A stretch of DNA of 64,000 bases, taken from the NCBI RefSeq assembly GCF_026619435.1, contig NZ_JAOVZQ010000001.1:131501-195500 (forward strand). The letters are read 5' to 3'. Numbering within the stretch: the stretch's first letter is position 1; each line of letters starts with the position of its first letter. Made by a program: the position numbers and the translations under genes. The notes beneath the pieces are model-generated. The model did no database searches. It was not told the origin of the DNA and saw nothing but the letters and a program-made list of their open reading frames with translations. Shown piece by piece: positions 1-9,319 of this stretch. The stretch comes from Hoeflea ulvae (lineage in GTDB: Bacteria > Pseudomonadota > Alphaproteobacteria > Rhizobiales > Rhizobiaceae).

Positions 1-2
1 CA

Positions 3-83
3 TATGCCTGCCCGAAGCCGGCCGCCCACCAGATGCAGATCGGCCGCCCGGTGATCCGGCGCGAAATCACCGGTTGCCGTTAA
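3..83 (+). CDS. 3' end of an unidentified protein (partial)
   Basis: The reading frame is open from the left edge to a TAA at 81-83 and would encode the last 26 residues of a protein ending ITGCR. Nearly all its codons end in G or C, as in the real genes of this window, and the non-coding sequence that follows is clearly less GC-rich. No family can be recognised from so short a tail, so the call rests on codon pattern only. Confidence 0.35.
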   Translation, partial: YACPKPAAHQMQIGRPVIRREITGCR

Positions 84-151
84 CATTTGGATTGAGCTGC
101 AATCGCATCCGCGAAGAGGGGAATATCCGGCGTCAGCACGGGTGAGAATTC

Positions 152-247
152 GTTAAGATTTCCAAACACTTCCTGAAGGCATTCGGGAGTATTTGAACAG
201 CGGCGTTAACCTTCGGAACAGCGCCGGAACGAAGCGGCACCGAATCA
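152..247. repeat. Diverged direct repeat, copy A
   Basis: This block resembles 420-515. The best part, 205-247, matches 473-515 at 39 of 43 positions and contains the shared words TTCGGAACAGCG and CGGAACGAA. The weaker upstream part shares TTCCAAA and ACTTCCT at the same spacing. Conservation ends abruptly after CGAATCA. No coding function is apparent. Confidence 0.55.
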
Positions 248-419
248 CAGACCTGCCTGTGTTGTCATTATGTTCCACCCAACATCTGCCAATATGGGAA
301 TGGCCGCCCCCCATATGCAGTTGACGCCTGAATGGGCTCGACCTCGCAGCTGCCCCGGCCGTTAACCTTTGAAACCGGGGGCGCAGCGCTCTACGCGGCG
401 CTGAAGCTTCGTTCAGGTT

Positions 420-515
420 TTGATAACAATTCCAAAGACTTCCTTAAGAGACATCGGGATATCACCGGTTCTGTTAAGCTTCGGAACAGCGACGGAACGA
501 ACCGGAACCGAATCA
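420..515. repeat. Diverged direct repeat, copy B
   Basis: Second copy of the block at 152-247, in the same orientation and 268 bases downstream. The 3' 43 bases are the best conserved. A pair of related small RNA genes or a dispersed intergenic repeat family are both possible. Confidence 0.55.
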
Positions 516-852
516 GCCTTTTGACGGATTTCCCGCTTTGTTCCCCACCAGATCTTGTGCGGCGGCCGGCTGCAGCATCTACCGGACCGGAAATCTGCAC
601 CCATTTCGCAGGCCCCGCGGCCCCGTCTGTTAACCAATGGGCCCCCTGAACGGCTGAAATTTTCACATGAACGCCAACTCTGGACGGCCGCGCCCCGTCC
701 CCTGTCTGTGCTGCCTGCCCGGCCAGATCGTCCTTGCCTTGCGCCCTTCCTCCTGACAACGGCGCCAGCCGTGCCAGGCGTTGACCACGGGAGATCACGC
801 TCACCCTTGAAGACGGCGCGGAGATCGCCGCACGAACCGGAACCCCTTGAAC

Positions 853-882
853 GAAAACGCCCGGCAGTTTCCCGCCGGGCGC
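853..882 (-). terminator. Terminator of the phb operon
   Basis: CGCCCGGC (858-865) pairs perfectly with GCCGGGCG (874-881) around an 8-base loop. On the minus strand the stem is followed by TTTT. It lies 26 bases past the phbB stop, as expected for an intrinsic terminator of phbA-phbB. Confidence 0.75.
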
Positions 883-907
883 AAAATCCTGGTGATTGCC
901 AGAACGA

Positions 908-1633
908 TCAGCTGAAATACTGACCGCCATTGGCCGAGATCGTCGATCCGGTGATGAAACCGGCGTCATCGGCTGCCAGGAACACCACGGCCCGGGCGAT
1001 TTCTTCCGGCTCGCCCAGGCGTCCGACCGGGATCTGCGGGATGATGCGCTCGTTGAGCACCTTCTCGTCAATCGCCTTGACCATGTCGGTGCCGATATAG
1101 CCCGGACAGATCGCGTTGACGGTGATGCCGGCACGCGCGCCTTCCTGGGCCAGCGCCTTGGTAAAGCCGAGGTCACCTGCCTTGGCAGCAGAATAGTTGA
1201 CCTGGCCTGCCTGGCCCTTCTGGCCGTTGATCGAGGAGATGTTGATGACGCGGCCGAACTTGCGCTCGCGCATACCGCTCCACACCGGGTTGGTCATGTT
1301 GAACAGGCCGGTGAGATTGGTGTTGATCACCTCGCCCCACATCTGCGGCGTCATCTTGTGGAACATGCCGTCGCGGGTGATGCCGGCATTGTTGACCAAT
1401 ACCGCGACCGGGCCGAGATCGGCTTCGACCTGGGCGATGCCGGCGACGCAGGCGTCATAATCGGCGACCGACCATTTATAGGTCTTGATGCCGGTCTCGG
1501 CGGTAAACTTTCCCGCTGCCTCGTCATTGCCGGCATAATTGGCAGCGACCGTATAGCCGGCTGCCTTCAATGCGACCGAAATCGCGGCCCCGATTCCACG
1601 TGACCCTCCCGTCACGATGGCTACCTTACTCAT
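908..1633 (-). CDS. phbB: Acetoacetyl-CoA reductase
   Basis: Cytoplasmic short-chain dehydrogenase that reduces acetoacetyl-CoA to (R)-3-hydroxybutyryl-CoA with NADPH, the second step of poly-3-hydroxybutyrate synthesis. The 241-residue length is normal for PhbB. Visible motifs are the Rossmann TGGSRGIG at 8-15, NNAG at 81-84, and the catalytic Ser134, Tyr147 and Lys151 in YSAAK. The ATG at 1633 was chosen because GGAGGAGGT sits 4 bases before it; a TTG five codons upstream lies inside that ribosome binding site. It is the second gene of an operon with phbA (70-base gap) and is followed by a terminator. Confidence 0.97.
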   Translation of the reverse strand: MSKVAIVTGGSRGIGAAISVALKAAGYTVAANYAGNDEAAGKFTAETGIKTYKWSVADYDACVAGIAQVEADLGPVAVLVNNAGITRDGMFHKMTPQMWGEVINTNLTGLFNMTNPVWSGMRERKFGRVINISSINGQKGQAGQVNYSAAKAGDLGFTKALAQEGARAGITVNAICPGYIGTDMVKAIDEKVLNERIIPQIPVGRLGEPEEIARAVVFLAADDAGFITGSTISANGGQYFS

Positions 1634-1703
1634 ATGGACCTCCTCCAAGGCTAAATTGCAGAGTCTGAAAAGTCATGGGTATCGAGACTGACCGCAAAGG
1701 CGG

Positions 1704-2879
1704 TCAGCCGCGTTCGACGCAGAGTGCAACGCCCATGCCGCCGCCGATGCACAATGTGGCAAGGCCCTTCTTGGCGTCGCGGCGGACCATTTCGAACAAC
1801 AGCGTGTTGAGAATGCGCGCGCCCGATGCGCCGACCGGGTGACCGATGGCAATGGCGCCGCCATTGACATTGACGATTGCCGGATCCCAGCCCATGTCCT
1901 TGTTGACCGCGCAGGCCTGAGCCGCAAAGGCCTCGTTGGCTTCCACCAGATCGAGATCGCCAACGCTCCAGCCGGCCTTTTCCAGCGCCTTGCGCGAGGC
2001 CGGGATCGGGCCGGTGCCCATGATCTGCGGGTCGACGCCGGCGGTTGCCCAGGAGGCAATCCGCGCCATCGGGGTGATGCCGCGCTTGGAGGCTTCGGCT
2101 TCACTCATCAGCACTGTCGCCGCGCCGCCGTCATTGATGCCCGACGCATTGGCCGCGGTAACCGTGCCTTCCTTGTCGAAGGCGGGGCGCAGCTTGGAGA
2201 TGCCTTCAATGGTCACGCCGTGCTTGATATATTCGTCTTCCTCGACAACCGTGTCGCCCTTGCGGCCCTTGATGGTCACGGCCGCGATCTCGTCCTTGAA
2301 CTTGCCGGCCTTCTGCGCGGCTTCGGCCTTGTTCTGCGAATTGACCGCGAATGCGTCCTGCTCGTCGCGCGACAGCTGCCACTGCCTGGCAACGTTTTCC
2401 GCGGTATTGCCCATCAGGTAATTGTAGAAGGCGTCGGTGAGCGCGTCATACATCATGGTGTCGACCATGTTGGCATTGCCCATCTTCACGCCGTTGCGCA
2501 GGTGAATCGCATGCGGCGCCAGCGACATCGATTCCTGACCGCCTGCCACGATGATATTGGCATCGCCGCTGCTGATCTGCTGCATGCCGAGTGCCACCGC
2601 GCGCAGACCGGAGCCGCAAAGCTGGTTGAGGCCCCAGGCGGTGGCTTCCTGCGGAATGCCTGCTGCCATCGCGGCCTGACGCGCCGGGTTCTGGCCCTGG
2701 CCTGCGGACAGGATCTGACCGAGGATGACTTCGTCGACCTCTGCCGGCGCAACACCTGCACGCTCGAGCGCCGCCCGGATGGCGACTGCGCCGAGCTCAT
2801 GGGCGGCGACGGAGGACAAGGCGCCGTTGAAAGAGCCGACGGGAGTGCGGGCAGCGCTGGCGATAACGATAGAACTCAT
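1704..2879 (-). CDS. phbA: Acetyl-CoA C-acetyltransferase (beta-ketothiolase)
   Basis: Condenses two acetyl-CoA into acetoacetyl-CoA, the first step of PHB synthesis, and can run backwards in degradation. The protein has 391 residues, a typical thiolase length. Seen are the acyl-accepting Cys88 in QLCGSG, His347 in GHPVGASG and the proton-shuttling Cys377 in CIGGGMG. The start ATG at 2879 is preceded by AGGGAAA. It heads the phbA-phbB operon and is divergent from phaR, sharing a 240-base intergenic region that probably carries the promoters of both. Confidence 0.97.
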   Translation of the reverse strand: MSSIVIASAARTPVGSFNGALSSVAAHELGAVAIRAALERAGVAPAEVDEVILGQILSAGQGQNPARQAAMAAGIPQEATAWGLNQLCGSGLRAVALGMQQISSGDANIIVAGGQESMSLAPHAIHLRNGVKMGNANMVDTMMYDALTDAFYNYLMGNTAENVARQWQLSRDEQDAFAVNSQNKAEAAQKAGKFKDEIAAVTIKGRKGDTVVEEDEYIKHGVTIEGISKLRPAFDKEGTVTAANASGINDGGAATVLMSEAEASKRGITPMARIASWATAGVDPQIMGTGPIPASRKALEKAGWSVGDLDLVEANEAFAAQACAVNKDMGWDPAIVNVNGGAIAIGHPVGASGARILNTLLFEMVRRDAKKGLATLCIGGGMGVALCVERG

Positions 2880-3122
2880 GATGGATTTTCCCTGTCATGT
2901 GGTGGTGTGTAATTGGCCTGAACGTGACCGAGCTTAATCCCGCTGTCAAATATCGGAAAGCCGAATTCCGCATGCAATCGGTTTAATCAGTACGATAGTC
3001 TGAGCTTTTCGGGCGCCATTCGCCGCAATGCACAAAGGAATTGTCATTGGCGGTCATTTTCGCCTACAGTCTGCTCGACAAAACGAGGTTCTGGTCTGGC
3101 GAGACCTTTGAGGAGAGCACGA

Positions 3123-3715
3123 ATGGCGAAAAAAGCGGCCCGATCACCATCAAGAAATATGCCAATCGCCGCCTCTACAACACCGGCACCAGCACCTATG
3201 TGACGCTTGATGACCTTGCCGTCATGGTCAAGAAGGGCGAGGACTTTTCGGTGCTCGACGCCAAGAGCGGCGATGACATCACCCACACGGTGCTCACCCA
3301 GATCATTTTCGAGCAGGAATCCAAAACCGGCAACACGCTGCTGCCGGTGTCCTTCCTCAGGCAGCTGATCTCGATCTATGGCGACCAGCTGCAGATGGTG
3401 GTGCCGAGCTATCTCGAACATTCCATGTCGGCGCTCACCGAGCAGCAGGAGCAGGTCCGCGAACAGATCACCAAATCCTTTGGCGACAATCCGGTGGCCC
3501 GCAACATCCAGCTGCCGATCCAGCTGGTAGAGGATCAGGTCCGCCGCAACACCGAGATGTTCCAGAAAGCGATGCAGATGTTCTCGCCTTTCGCGCTTGC
3601 CCACTCCGCCAAGACCGAGGAAGCGCCGAAAAAGACCGACAGCTCCAAGGACATCGACGAGCTTAAGGACCAGCTCAAGTCGCTTCAGGACAAGATCAAC
3701 TCGATCGACAGCTGA
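3123..3715 (+). CDS. phaR: PHB synthesis repressor PhaR (N-terminal frame problem)
   Basis: PhaR-type regulator that senses poly-hydroxyalkanoate and controls phasin and storage genes. The conserved DNA-binding start IKKYANRRLYNT and the following YVTLDDLA are clear; the rest is the usual helical region with a predicted coiled-coil tail. The best start is ATG 3123, with GAGGAG seven bases upstream, but this frame is shifted by one base from the body of the gene at an A6 run (3129-3134). With seven A the protein would begin MAKKSGPITIKKYANRR, just like its relatives. Without slippage the frame stops after 26 codons. The alternative is an in-frame TTG at 3041 or 3047 (AAAGGA upstream), adding about 27 atypical residues. 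Confidence 0.85.
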
Positions 3716-3949
3716 CCCGAGGCGCCGGGGCGAGCCATGCTCCGTCAAGGCGCACAGGCGTGTCCGGCGGACACCGGCAAAGCCGGGCATCCAGCCAATG
3801 CCGGTTGATATCCCTCCATAAAATCGGGTGTCCGGCCTTTCGTCAGGCCGAATCTGTGGCACAAGTCACGGGGACAGGGGCGCGGGCCATCGCAGCATGG
3901 TCCGCACGACTCTGATCAGTTTCCGACTTTGATTTGAAAGGCATTCTTC

Positions 3950-4381
3950 ATGACGGATCTCACACTCAACAAGGCACTCAAGATCATCACTTCAGCACTG
4001 GCCAAGGGCAAGGAACTCGGTCTCAAGCCATTGGCGGTGGTGGTGCTTGATGCCGGCGGCCATGTCAAAGCCGTCCAGCGCCAGGACGGCGCCTCGATGC
4101 TGCGCTTCGAGATCGCCAGCGGCAAGGCCTATGGCGCGCTGGCTGTCGGCGTCGGCTCCCGCTGGCTCGACACCCAGGCCGAAACCCGGCCGCATTTTCT
4201 CGAAGGCCTGTCTGCCGTCTCGGGTGGCAAGATCGTTGCCGTGCCCGGCGGCGTGCTGATCAAGGACCGCAAGGGCGCCATCATCGGCGCAGTCGGCATT
4301 ACCGGTGATTCATCCGACAATGACGAGCGTGCCGCAATCGCCGGCGTCGAGGCAGCAGGCTTTACCCCCGACGCAGGCTGA
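3950..4381 (+). CDS. GlcG/HbpS-family protein (DUF336)
   Basis: A 143-residue protein that matches the HbpS/GlcG fold family along its whole length. Shared features are the AVVVLDAGGHVKAV strand-turn near the start, the SGKAYGAL helix and the GGVLI-KDRKGAIIGAVGI-TGDSSDNDE segment near the end. Relatives bind haem or small cofactors, or are accessory to glycolate and other oxidation clusters; the exact role is unknown. It has no signal peptide, so it is probably cytoplasmic. It stands alone, convergent with the following membrane protein 15 bases away. Confidence 0.8.
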   Translation: MTDLTLNKALKIITSALAKGKELGLKPLAVVVLDAGGHVKAVQRQDGASMLRFEIASGKAYGALAVGVGSRWLDTQAETRPHFLEGLSAVSGGKIVAVPGGVLIKDRKGAIIGAVGITGDSSDNDERAAIAGVEAAGFTPDAG

Positions 4382-4396
4382 GACGGGATCGCCGGA

Positions 4397-4801
4397 TTAC
4401 AAGCCGATCGAAACGTCGCGGCCCGCCGCGCGGATCGAGACGGAAAATCCGGCGATCACATCGATCAGCGCAATCACCATCAGAATGAAAAACACCTGCG
4501 TGGCGGCTTCGCGCACAAGCAGGAATTCGACCAGAAACGCGACGAACACGAACATCGACAACATGTGGTCGATGACCGACCACCGCCCGGTCCGTGTCGC
4601 CTTCAGGACCTCGATGAACAACAGGCCCAGCGCCACCACGATCAGCAGGTCGCCGAGGCTCATCGTCCAGGTCGCGCCCGACATCATCGACAACGAGGTG
4701 ATGGTCGAGCCCAGACCGGCGATACCCGAGCCAAGCAACCCGACCATGACCAGATTATAGGCGATCAGCGGCACAATCATCAACGGTATGGCGGCGAGCA
4801 T
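4397..4801 (-). CDS. Conserved membrane protein, unknown function
   Basis: A 134-residue protein with about four hydrophobic segments (roughly residues 1-20, 43-64, 78-97 and 100-120) and a short basic loop KATRTGRWS between the second and third. GAGGA lies 8 bases before the ATG. No catalytic motif is visible and I do not recognise the family beyond a general resemblance to small Rhizobiales membrane proteins. It lies downstream of pyc on the same strand, 141 bases away, with a hairpin between them. Confidence 0.65.
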   Translation of the reverse strand: MLAAIPLMIVPLIAYNLVMVGLLGSGIAGLGSTITSLSMMSGATWTMSLGDLLIVVALGLLFIEVLKATRTGRWSVIDHMLSMFVFVAFLVEFLLVREAATQVFFILMVIALIDVIAGFSVSIRAAGRDVSIGL

Positions 4802-4911
4802 GGCAGTGTCCTCTTGGCGGAAAACGGTCGGCAGGTGACGCCCAAAGGGGCGAATCGCCGCGACAATGCGAAATCAATCCGCCAGGCGCAAGCCCGTTGC
4901 GCAATGAGCCA

Positions 4912-4934
4912 TGTCCCGGCGCAGGGCCGGGACA
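4912..4934 (-). terminator. Hairpin downstream of pyc
   Basis: TGTCCCGGC (4912-4920) and GCCGGGACA (4926-4934) form a perfect 9-bp stem with a 5-base loop, 8 bases after the pyc stop. No T run follows on the minus strand, so termination would be weak or factor-assisted; it may instead stabilise the mRNA end. Confidence 0.45.
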
Positions 4935-4942
4935 GGCGCATG

Positions 4943-7900
4943 TCAGCCATAGACCACCAGAAGGTCCTTGGCGTCGATCTGGTCGCCGGTCTTGACCAGA
5001 ACTTCGGCCAGCACGCCATCGCGCTCGGCGTGGATTGCCGTTTCCATCTTCATCGCCTCGATCGACACCAGCACGTCGCCTGCGGTGACCTCCTGGCCTG
5101 CCGCAACCGACACGGTGGAAATCACCCCCGGCATTGGTGCCGCGACATGGGCATCATTGCCCGGTTCGGCCTTGCGGCGCACGGCTGCGCCCGACGCGCC
5201 ATGCGCCCGGTCCGGCACCTTGATCCGCCGTGGCTGGCCATTGAGCTCGAAGAACACCGTGACCATGCCCTTGTCGTCGGGTTCGCTCTCGGCCAGGTTC
5301 TGCACGACCAGCGTCTTGCCCTTCTCGATCTCGATGAACAGCTCTTCGCCGACCGGGATCCCGTAGAAATAGGCAGGAGTCGGCAACATGCTGACCGGCC
5401 CGTAGGTTTCGCTGACCAGCGCGAAATCGGTGAACACCTTCGGATACATCAGATAGGAGGCGAACTCGTTTTCGGTGATCTCGCGTTCCAGCCCGGTCTC
5501 GATCTCCTTGCGTTCGGCGGCGAGATCGGCATCCGGCAGCAGCGAGCCGGGACGGGCCGTATAGGCCTCCTCGCCCTTGAGCACCTTGTCCTGCAGCGCC
5601 TTCGGCCAACCGGCCGGCGGCTGTCCCAGATCGCCGCGCATCATCGACACCACCGATTCCGGGAAGGAGACATCCTTGGCCGGGTTTTCGACGTCGGCGA
5701 CGCTCAGATCCTGGCTGACCATCATCAGCGCCATGTCGCCCACCACCTTCGATGACGGAGTCACCTTGACGATGTCGCCGAACATCTGGTTGGCGTCGGC
5801 ATAGGCCTGGGCCACCTCGTGCCAGCGGGTCTCCAGCCCCAGCGAGCGGGCCTGCTCCTTGAGATTGGTGAACTGCCCGCCGGGCATTTCATGCAGATAG
5901 ACTTCCGATGCCGGTCCCTTGAGATCGCTCTCGAATGCCGCATACTGGTTGCGCACGGCTTCCCAGTAGAACGAGATCCGGCGGATCCATTCCGGATCAA
6001 GACCGGGATCGCGTTCATGGCCGCGCAGCGCCTCGACAATCGAGCCCAGGCATGGCTGCGAGGTGTTGCCCGAAAGCGCGTCCATCGCCGCGTCGATCGC
6101 ATCGACACCGCTGTCGACGGCGGCAAGCACCGTGGCAGCCGAGATTCCCGAGGTGTCATGGGTATGAAAATGGATCGGCAGGTCGGTGGCATCGCGCAAG
6201 GCGGTGAACAGCTGCCGTGCTGCCGCCGGCTTCAGCAATCCGGCCATGTCCTTGACCGCGATGATGTGCGCGCCGGCCTTTTCCAGTTCACCCGCCAGAT
6301 CGGTGTAGTATTTCAGGTCGTATTTCGGCCGCGCCGAATTCAGAATGTCGCCGGTGTAGCAGATCGTCGCTTCGCAAAGCTTGTTCTCCTCGCACACCGC
6401 ATCCATCGACACCCGCATGTTCTCGACCCAGTTGAGGCAATCGAACACCCGGAACAGATCAATCCCGCCCTGCGCGGCCTGGCGCACGAAATGCTTGACC
6501 ACATTGTCGGGATAATTCTTGTAGCCGACACCGTTGGCGCCGCGCAGCAGCATCTGCAGCAGCAGGTTGGGCGCGCCCTGGCGCACCATTTCCAGCCGCT
6601 CCCACGGGTCTTCGGTCAGGAACCGCATCGACACGTCGAAAGTGGCCCCGCCCCAGCATTCCAGCGACAGCAGGTCCGGCAGCACCTTGGCATAGGTGTC
6701 GGCAATGCGGGCGATGTCATTGGTGCGCATGCGGGTGGCCAGCAGCGACTGGTGCCCGTCGCGCATCGTCGTGTCGGTGATCAGCACCCGCTTCTCGTTG
6801 CGCATCCAGGCGCCGAAGGCCTTCGGCCCGATCTTGTCGAGCTTCTGCTTGGTGCCGTCGACAATCGGCACATCCTTGTAGGGAATGCGCGGCTTGGCGG
6901 CATCTTCCACCGGACGCGGCCGGCCGCGGGCTTCCGGATGCCCGTTGACGGTGACATCGGCCAGATAGGTCAGCAGTTTTGTCGCCCGGTCCTGACGCTT
7001 GACCTGCTCGAACAGCTCCGGCGTGGTGTCGATGAACCGCGTCGTATAGGTGTTGTTGATGAATTTCTCATGCCCGATGATGGCCTCGAGAAAGGTCAGG
7101 TTGGTGGCGACGCCGCGAATGCGGAATTCGCGCAGCGCCCGGTCCATGCGGCGGATGGTTTCCTCCGGCGTCGGCGCCCAGGCGGTGACCTTCTCCAGCA
7201 GCGGATCGTAAAACCGGGTGATCACCGCACCGGAATAGGCCGTGCCCCCATCAAGCCTTATGCCGAAGCCGGTGGCGCCGCGATAGGCGGTGATGCGGCC
7301 GTAATCGGGGATGAAATTGTGCTCGGGATCCTCGGTGGTGATGCGGCACTGCAGCGCGTGGCCGTTGAGCCTGATGTCCTTCTGCTCGGGCACACCGGAT
7401 TCCGGCGTGCCGATGGCGAAGCCGTCGAGAATGTGGATCTGCGCCTTGACGATGTCGATGCCGGTGACTTCCTCGGTCACGGTATGCTCGACCTGGATGC
7501 GCGGATTGACCTCGATGAAATAGAACGCGCCGGTGTCGATATCCATCAGATATTCGACCGTGCCCGCCCCGACATAGCCGGTGGCATTGGCAATCTTGAG
7601 CGAATAGGCGGCGAGTTCCTGCCGCTGGTCTTCGCTCAGATAGGGTGCGGGCGCCCGCTCGACGACCTTCTGGTTGCGGCGCTGCACCGAGCAGTCGCGC
7701 TCGAACAGATGCACAGCATTGCCATGGGTGTCGCCAAGGATCTGGCTTTCGACGTGACGGGCGCGCTCCACCAGCTTTTCGAGATAGACCTCGTCCTTGC
7801 CGAAGGCGGCCATGGCTTCGCGCTTGGCCTCGACCACTTCGCGGGCCAGGTCCTTCGGGTCACGGATGGCGCGCATGCCGCGTCCGCCGCCGCCCCAGGA

Positions 7901-8401
7901 GGCCTTGAGCATGATCGGATAACCGATCTCATCGGCCATCCGCGCCACTTCGTCCATGTCGTCCGGCAGCGGCTCGGTTGCCGGCACCACCGGAACGCCG
8001 ATCTCGATGGCCAGATTGCGGGCGGCGACCTTGTTGCCCAGACGCCGCATGGTTTCGGCCCGCGGCCCGATGAAGATGATGCCGGCCGCATCACAGGCGT
8101 CAACGAATTCCGGGCTTTCCGACAACAGCCCGTAACCGGGATGGATCGCATCGGCGCCCGATTGCCCGGCGACCCGGATCACTTCCTCGATCGACAGATA
8201 GCTCTCGATCGGGCCCATGTCGTGCGCCAGATGCGGGCCGCGGCCGACCTGGTAGGATTCGTCCGCCTTGAACCGGTGCAGCGCAAGCTTGTCTTCCTCC
8301 GCCCAGATGGCGACGGTTTTGATGCCCAGTTCATTGGCCGCGCGAAAAACGCGAATGGCAATTTCTGAACGATTGGCGACAAGAATTTTGGAAATCGGCA
8401 C
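4943..8401 (-). CDS. pyc: Pyruvate carboxylase
   Basis: Biotin enzyme that carboxylates pyruvate to oxaloacetate (anaplerosis). The 1152-residue chain has the full order: biotin carboxylase with ATP-grasp loop KASWGGGGRGMR near residue 160, carboxyltransferase beginning near TTMRDGHQSLLATR (about 550), the PC/biotin-associated region, and a C-terminal biotinyl domain with EAMKMET, Lys1118 being the biotin site. It is very close to the Rhizobium etli enzyme as I know it. The start is GTG 8401, giving MPISKILVANR, with GGGAG 8 bases before it; the longer frame upstream adds 19 unrelated residues. A solo LuxR gene precedes it on the same strand. Confidence 0.97.
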   Translation of the reverse strand: MPISKILVANRSEIAIRVFRAANELGIKTVAIWAEEDKLALHRFKADESYQVGRGPHLAHDMGPIESYLSIEEVIRVAGQSGADAIHPGYGLLSESPEFVDACDAAGIIFIGPRAETMRRLGNKVAARNLAIEIGVPVVPATEPLPDDMDEVARMADEIGYPIMLKASWGGGGRGMRAIRDPKDLAREVVEAKREAMAAFGKDEVYLEKLVERARHVESQILGDTHGNAVHLFERDCSVQRRNQKVVERAPAPYLSEDQRQELAAYSLKIANATGYVGAGTVEYLMDIDTGAFYFIEVNPRIQVEHTVTEEVTGIDIVKAQIHILDGFAIGTPESGVPEQKDIRLNGHALQCRITTEDPEHNFIPDYGRITAYRGATGFGIRLDGGTAYSGAVITRFYDPLLEKVTAWAPTPEETIRRMDRALREFRIRGVATNLTFLEAIIGHEKFINNTYTTRFIDTTPELFEQVKRQDRATKLLTYLADVTVNGHPEARGRPRPVEDAAKPRIPYKDVPIVDGTKQKLDKIGPKAFGAWMRNEKRVLITDTTMRDGHQSLLATRMRTNDIARIADTYAKVLPDLLSLECWGGATFDVSMRFLTEDPWERLEMVRQGAPNLLLQMLLRGANGVGYKNYPDNVVKHFVRQAAQGGIDLFRVFDCLNWVENMRVSMDAVCEENKLCEATICYTGDILNSARPKYDLKYYTDLAGELEKAGAHIIAVKDMAGLLKPAAARQLFTALRDATDLPIHFHTHDTSGISAATVLAAVDSGVDAIDAAMDALSGNTSQPCLGSIVEALRGHERDPGLDPEWIRRISFYWEAVRNQYAAFESDLKGPASEVYLHEMPGGQFTNLKEQARSLGLETRWHEVAQAYADANQMFGDIVKVTPSSKVVGDMALMMVSQDLSVADVENPAKDVSFPESVVSMMRGDLGQPPAGWPKALQDKVLKGEEAYTARPGSLLPDADLAAERKEIETGLEREITENEFASYLMYPKVFTDFALVSETYGPVSMLPTPAYFYGIPVGEELFIEIEKGKTLVVQNLAESEPDDKGMVTVFFELNGQPRRIKVPDRAHGASGAAVRRKAEPGNDAHVAAPMPGVISTVSVAAGQEVTAGDVLVSIEAMKMETAIHAERDGVLAEVLVKTGDQIDAKDLLVVYG

Positions 8402-8575
8402 AGACAGGCTCCCGGGTTTGGGGGAAGAGACCGGGGTCGTTACAAACCCCGCAGCCAATCTTTAGCGTCTGTTTTGTTGCAGTGCAAATAGCATTGCGGA
8501 GCGGCGGGGCGGCTGAAACGGCGGCGTGACCGGCGCTGCCCCGCAGCGGGCCGCCCCGGAGCCATGATGCACCCG

Positions 8576-9319
8576 CTAGGCGATCAGCCCGAGCCGGAAC
8601 GCGATCGCCACCACATGATGGCGATTCTTGGCATGCAGCTTTTCCTGAATGCCGTTCATGTACCAGTCGACCGTGTGCGCCGACAGACCGAGCGTGGCGC
8701 CCATTTCATTGGAGGTCATGCCGTAGCCGAGATATTCCAGCGTCTCCATTTCGCGGCGGGTCATCTGCACCCCGACAGGACGGCTGATCCGTTCATGGGC
8801 GCTCGGGTCCAGCGCCTCCAGAAGCTCCCAGAACACCTTCTTGGCCAGGGCATCCATCATCGCCATCTGCGCGGGCGTGAGATCGATCTCCCGGCCCGCC
8901 ACGGTGAGAACACCGACCAGCCCGCGCCGCCCATGGATCGGGAACACATACCCGTCCTCCAGCCCGTGACGCCGGGCGTCCACCATCATCCGCTCCATGC
9001 GCTTGCGATGCGGGTCGTCCTGAAATGCCTGCAGCGGCTCGCGCCAGCGATAGCCGCGCTGGCTGTGCCCGAGATAGCGGACAATCGGATCGATCACCGC
9101 ATATTTGCGCTTCACATAGAGCTCGGGCCAGCCCTTCGGCCACTGGCCCGCAAGCACGACATCGTCCGCATCGCTCTCCGGGCCCGGTTGCCGGATCAGG
9201 GTGAAGAAATCAAAGCCCAGCGTTTCGATAATCTCGTTCAGCCGGGCGCGAAGGGCGGCTGCATCTTCCGCTCCGTTGCTTTCATTTTCGAGAAACTGCA
9301 GAACGGCATCGATGCCCAT
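8576..9319 (-). CDS. LuxR-family autoinducer-binding regulator (solo)
   Basis: A 247-residue quorum-sensing-type transcription factor. The N-terminal half carries the acyl-homoserine lactone pocket residues in the expected order: W and Y in WPELYVKRKY, DP in VIDPIV, W in YRWREP and G in GLVGVLTV. The C-terminal region, from about residue 180, is a LuxR/FixJ helix-turn-helix (TSNEMGATLGLSAHTVDWYM). The ATG at 9319 has GGAGG six bases upstream. No luxI-type synthase gene is in the window, so it is a solo as far as can be seen. It lies 174 bases upstream of pyc; control of pyc is only conjecture. Confidence 0.9.
   Translation of the reverse strand: MGIDAVLQFLENESNGAEDAAALRARLNEIIETLGFDFFTLIRQPGPESDADDVVLAGQWPKGWPELYVKRKYAVIDPIVRYLGHSQRGYRWREPLQAFQDDPHRKRMERMMVDARRHGLEDGYVFPIHGRRGLVGVLTVAGREIDLTPAQMAMMDALAKKVFWELLEALDPSAHERISRPVGVQMTRREMETLEYLGYGMTSNEMGATLGLSAHTVDWYMNGIQEKLHAKNRHHVVAIAFRLGLIA

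Larger units (their letters stand above)
84..852. other. Non-coding region with duplicated block
   Basis: About 770 bases hold no convincing gene. The open frames here lack ribosome binding sites, have mixed codon use and resemble nothing known. The visible structure is a diverged direct duplication (about 152-247 and 420-515), listed separately, plus recurrent GTTAAC words. It could hold small RNAs or be decayed DNA; nothing more can be said from sequence alone. Confidence 0.5.

Noticed and set aside
332..649. Plus-strand open frame of 105 codons in the left intergenic region
   Set aside because: No ribosome binding site, mixed codon use, and it crosses one copy of the duplicated block; nothing suggests a protein.
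391..1176. Long minus-strand open frame overlapping the 3' half of phbB
   Set aside because: It runs out of frame across phbB and its terminator, has repetitive Arg/Ser-rich content typical of GC-rich shadows, and has no ribosome site.
5819..8368. 849-codon open frame antisense to pyc
   Set aside because: It mirrors pyc in a GC-rich genome (His/Gly/Asp/Arg-rich translation) and shows no domain. The pyc strand carries a complete, conserved enzyme.
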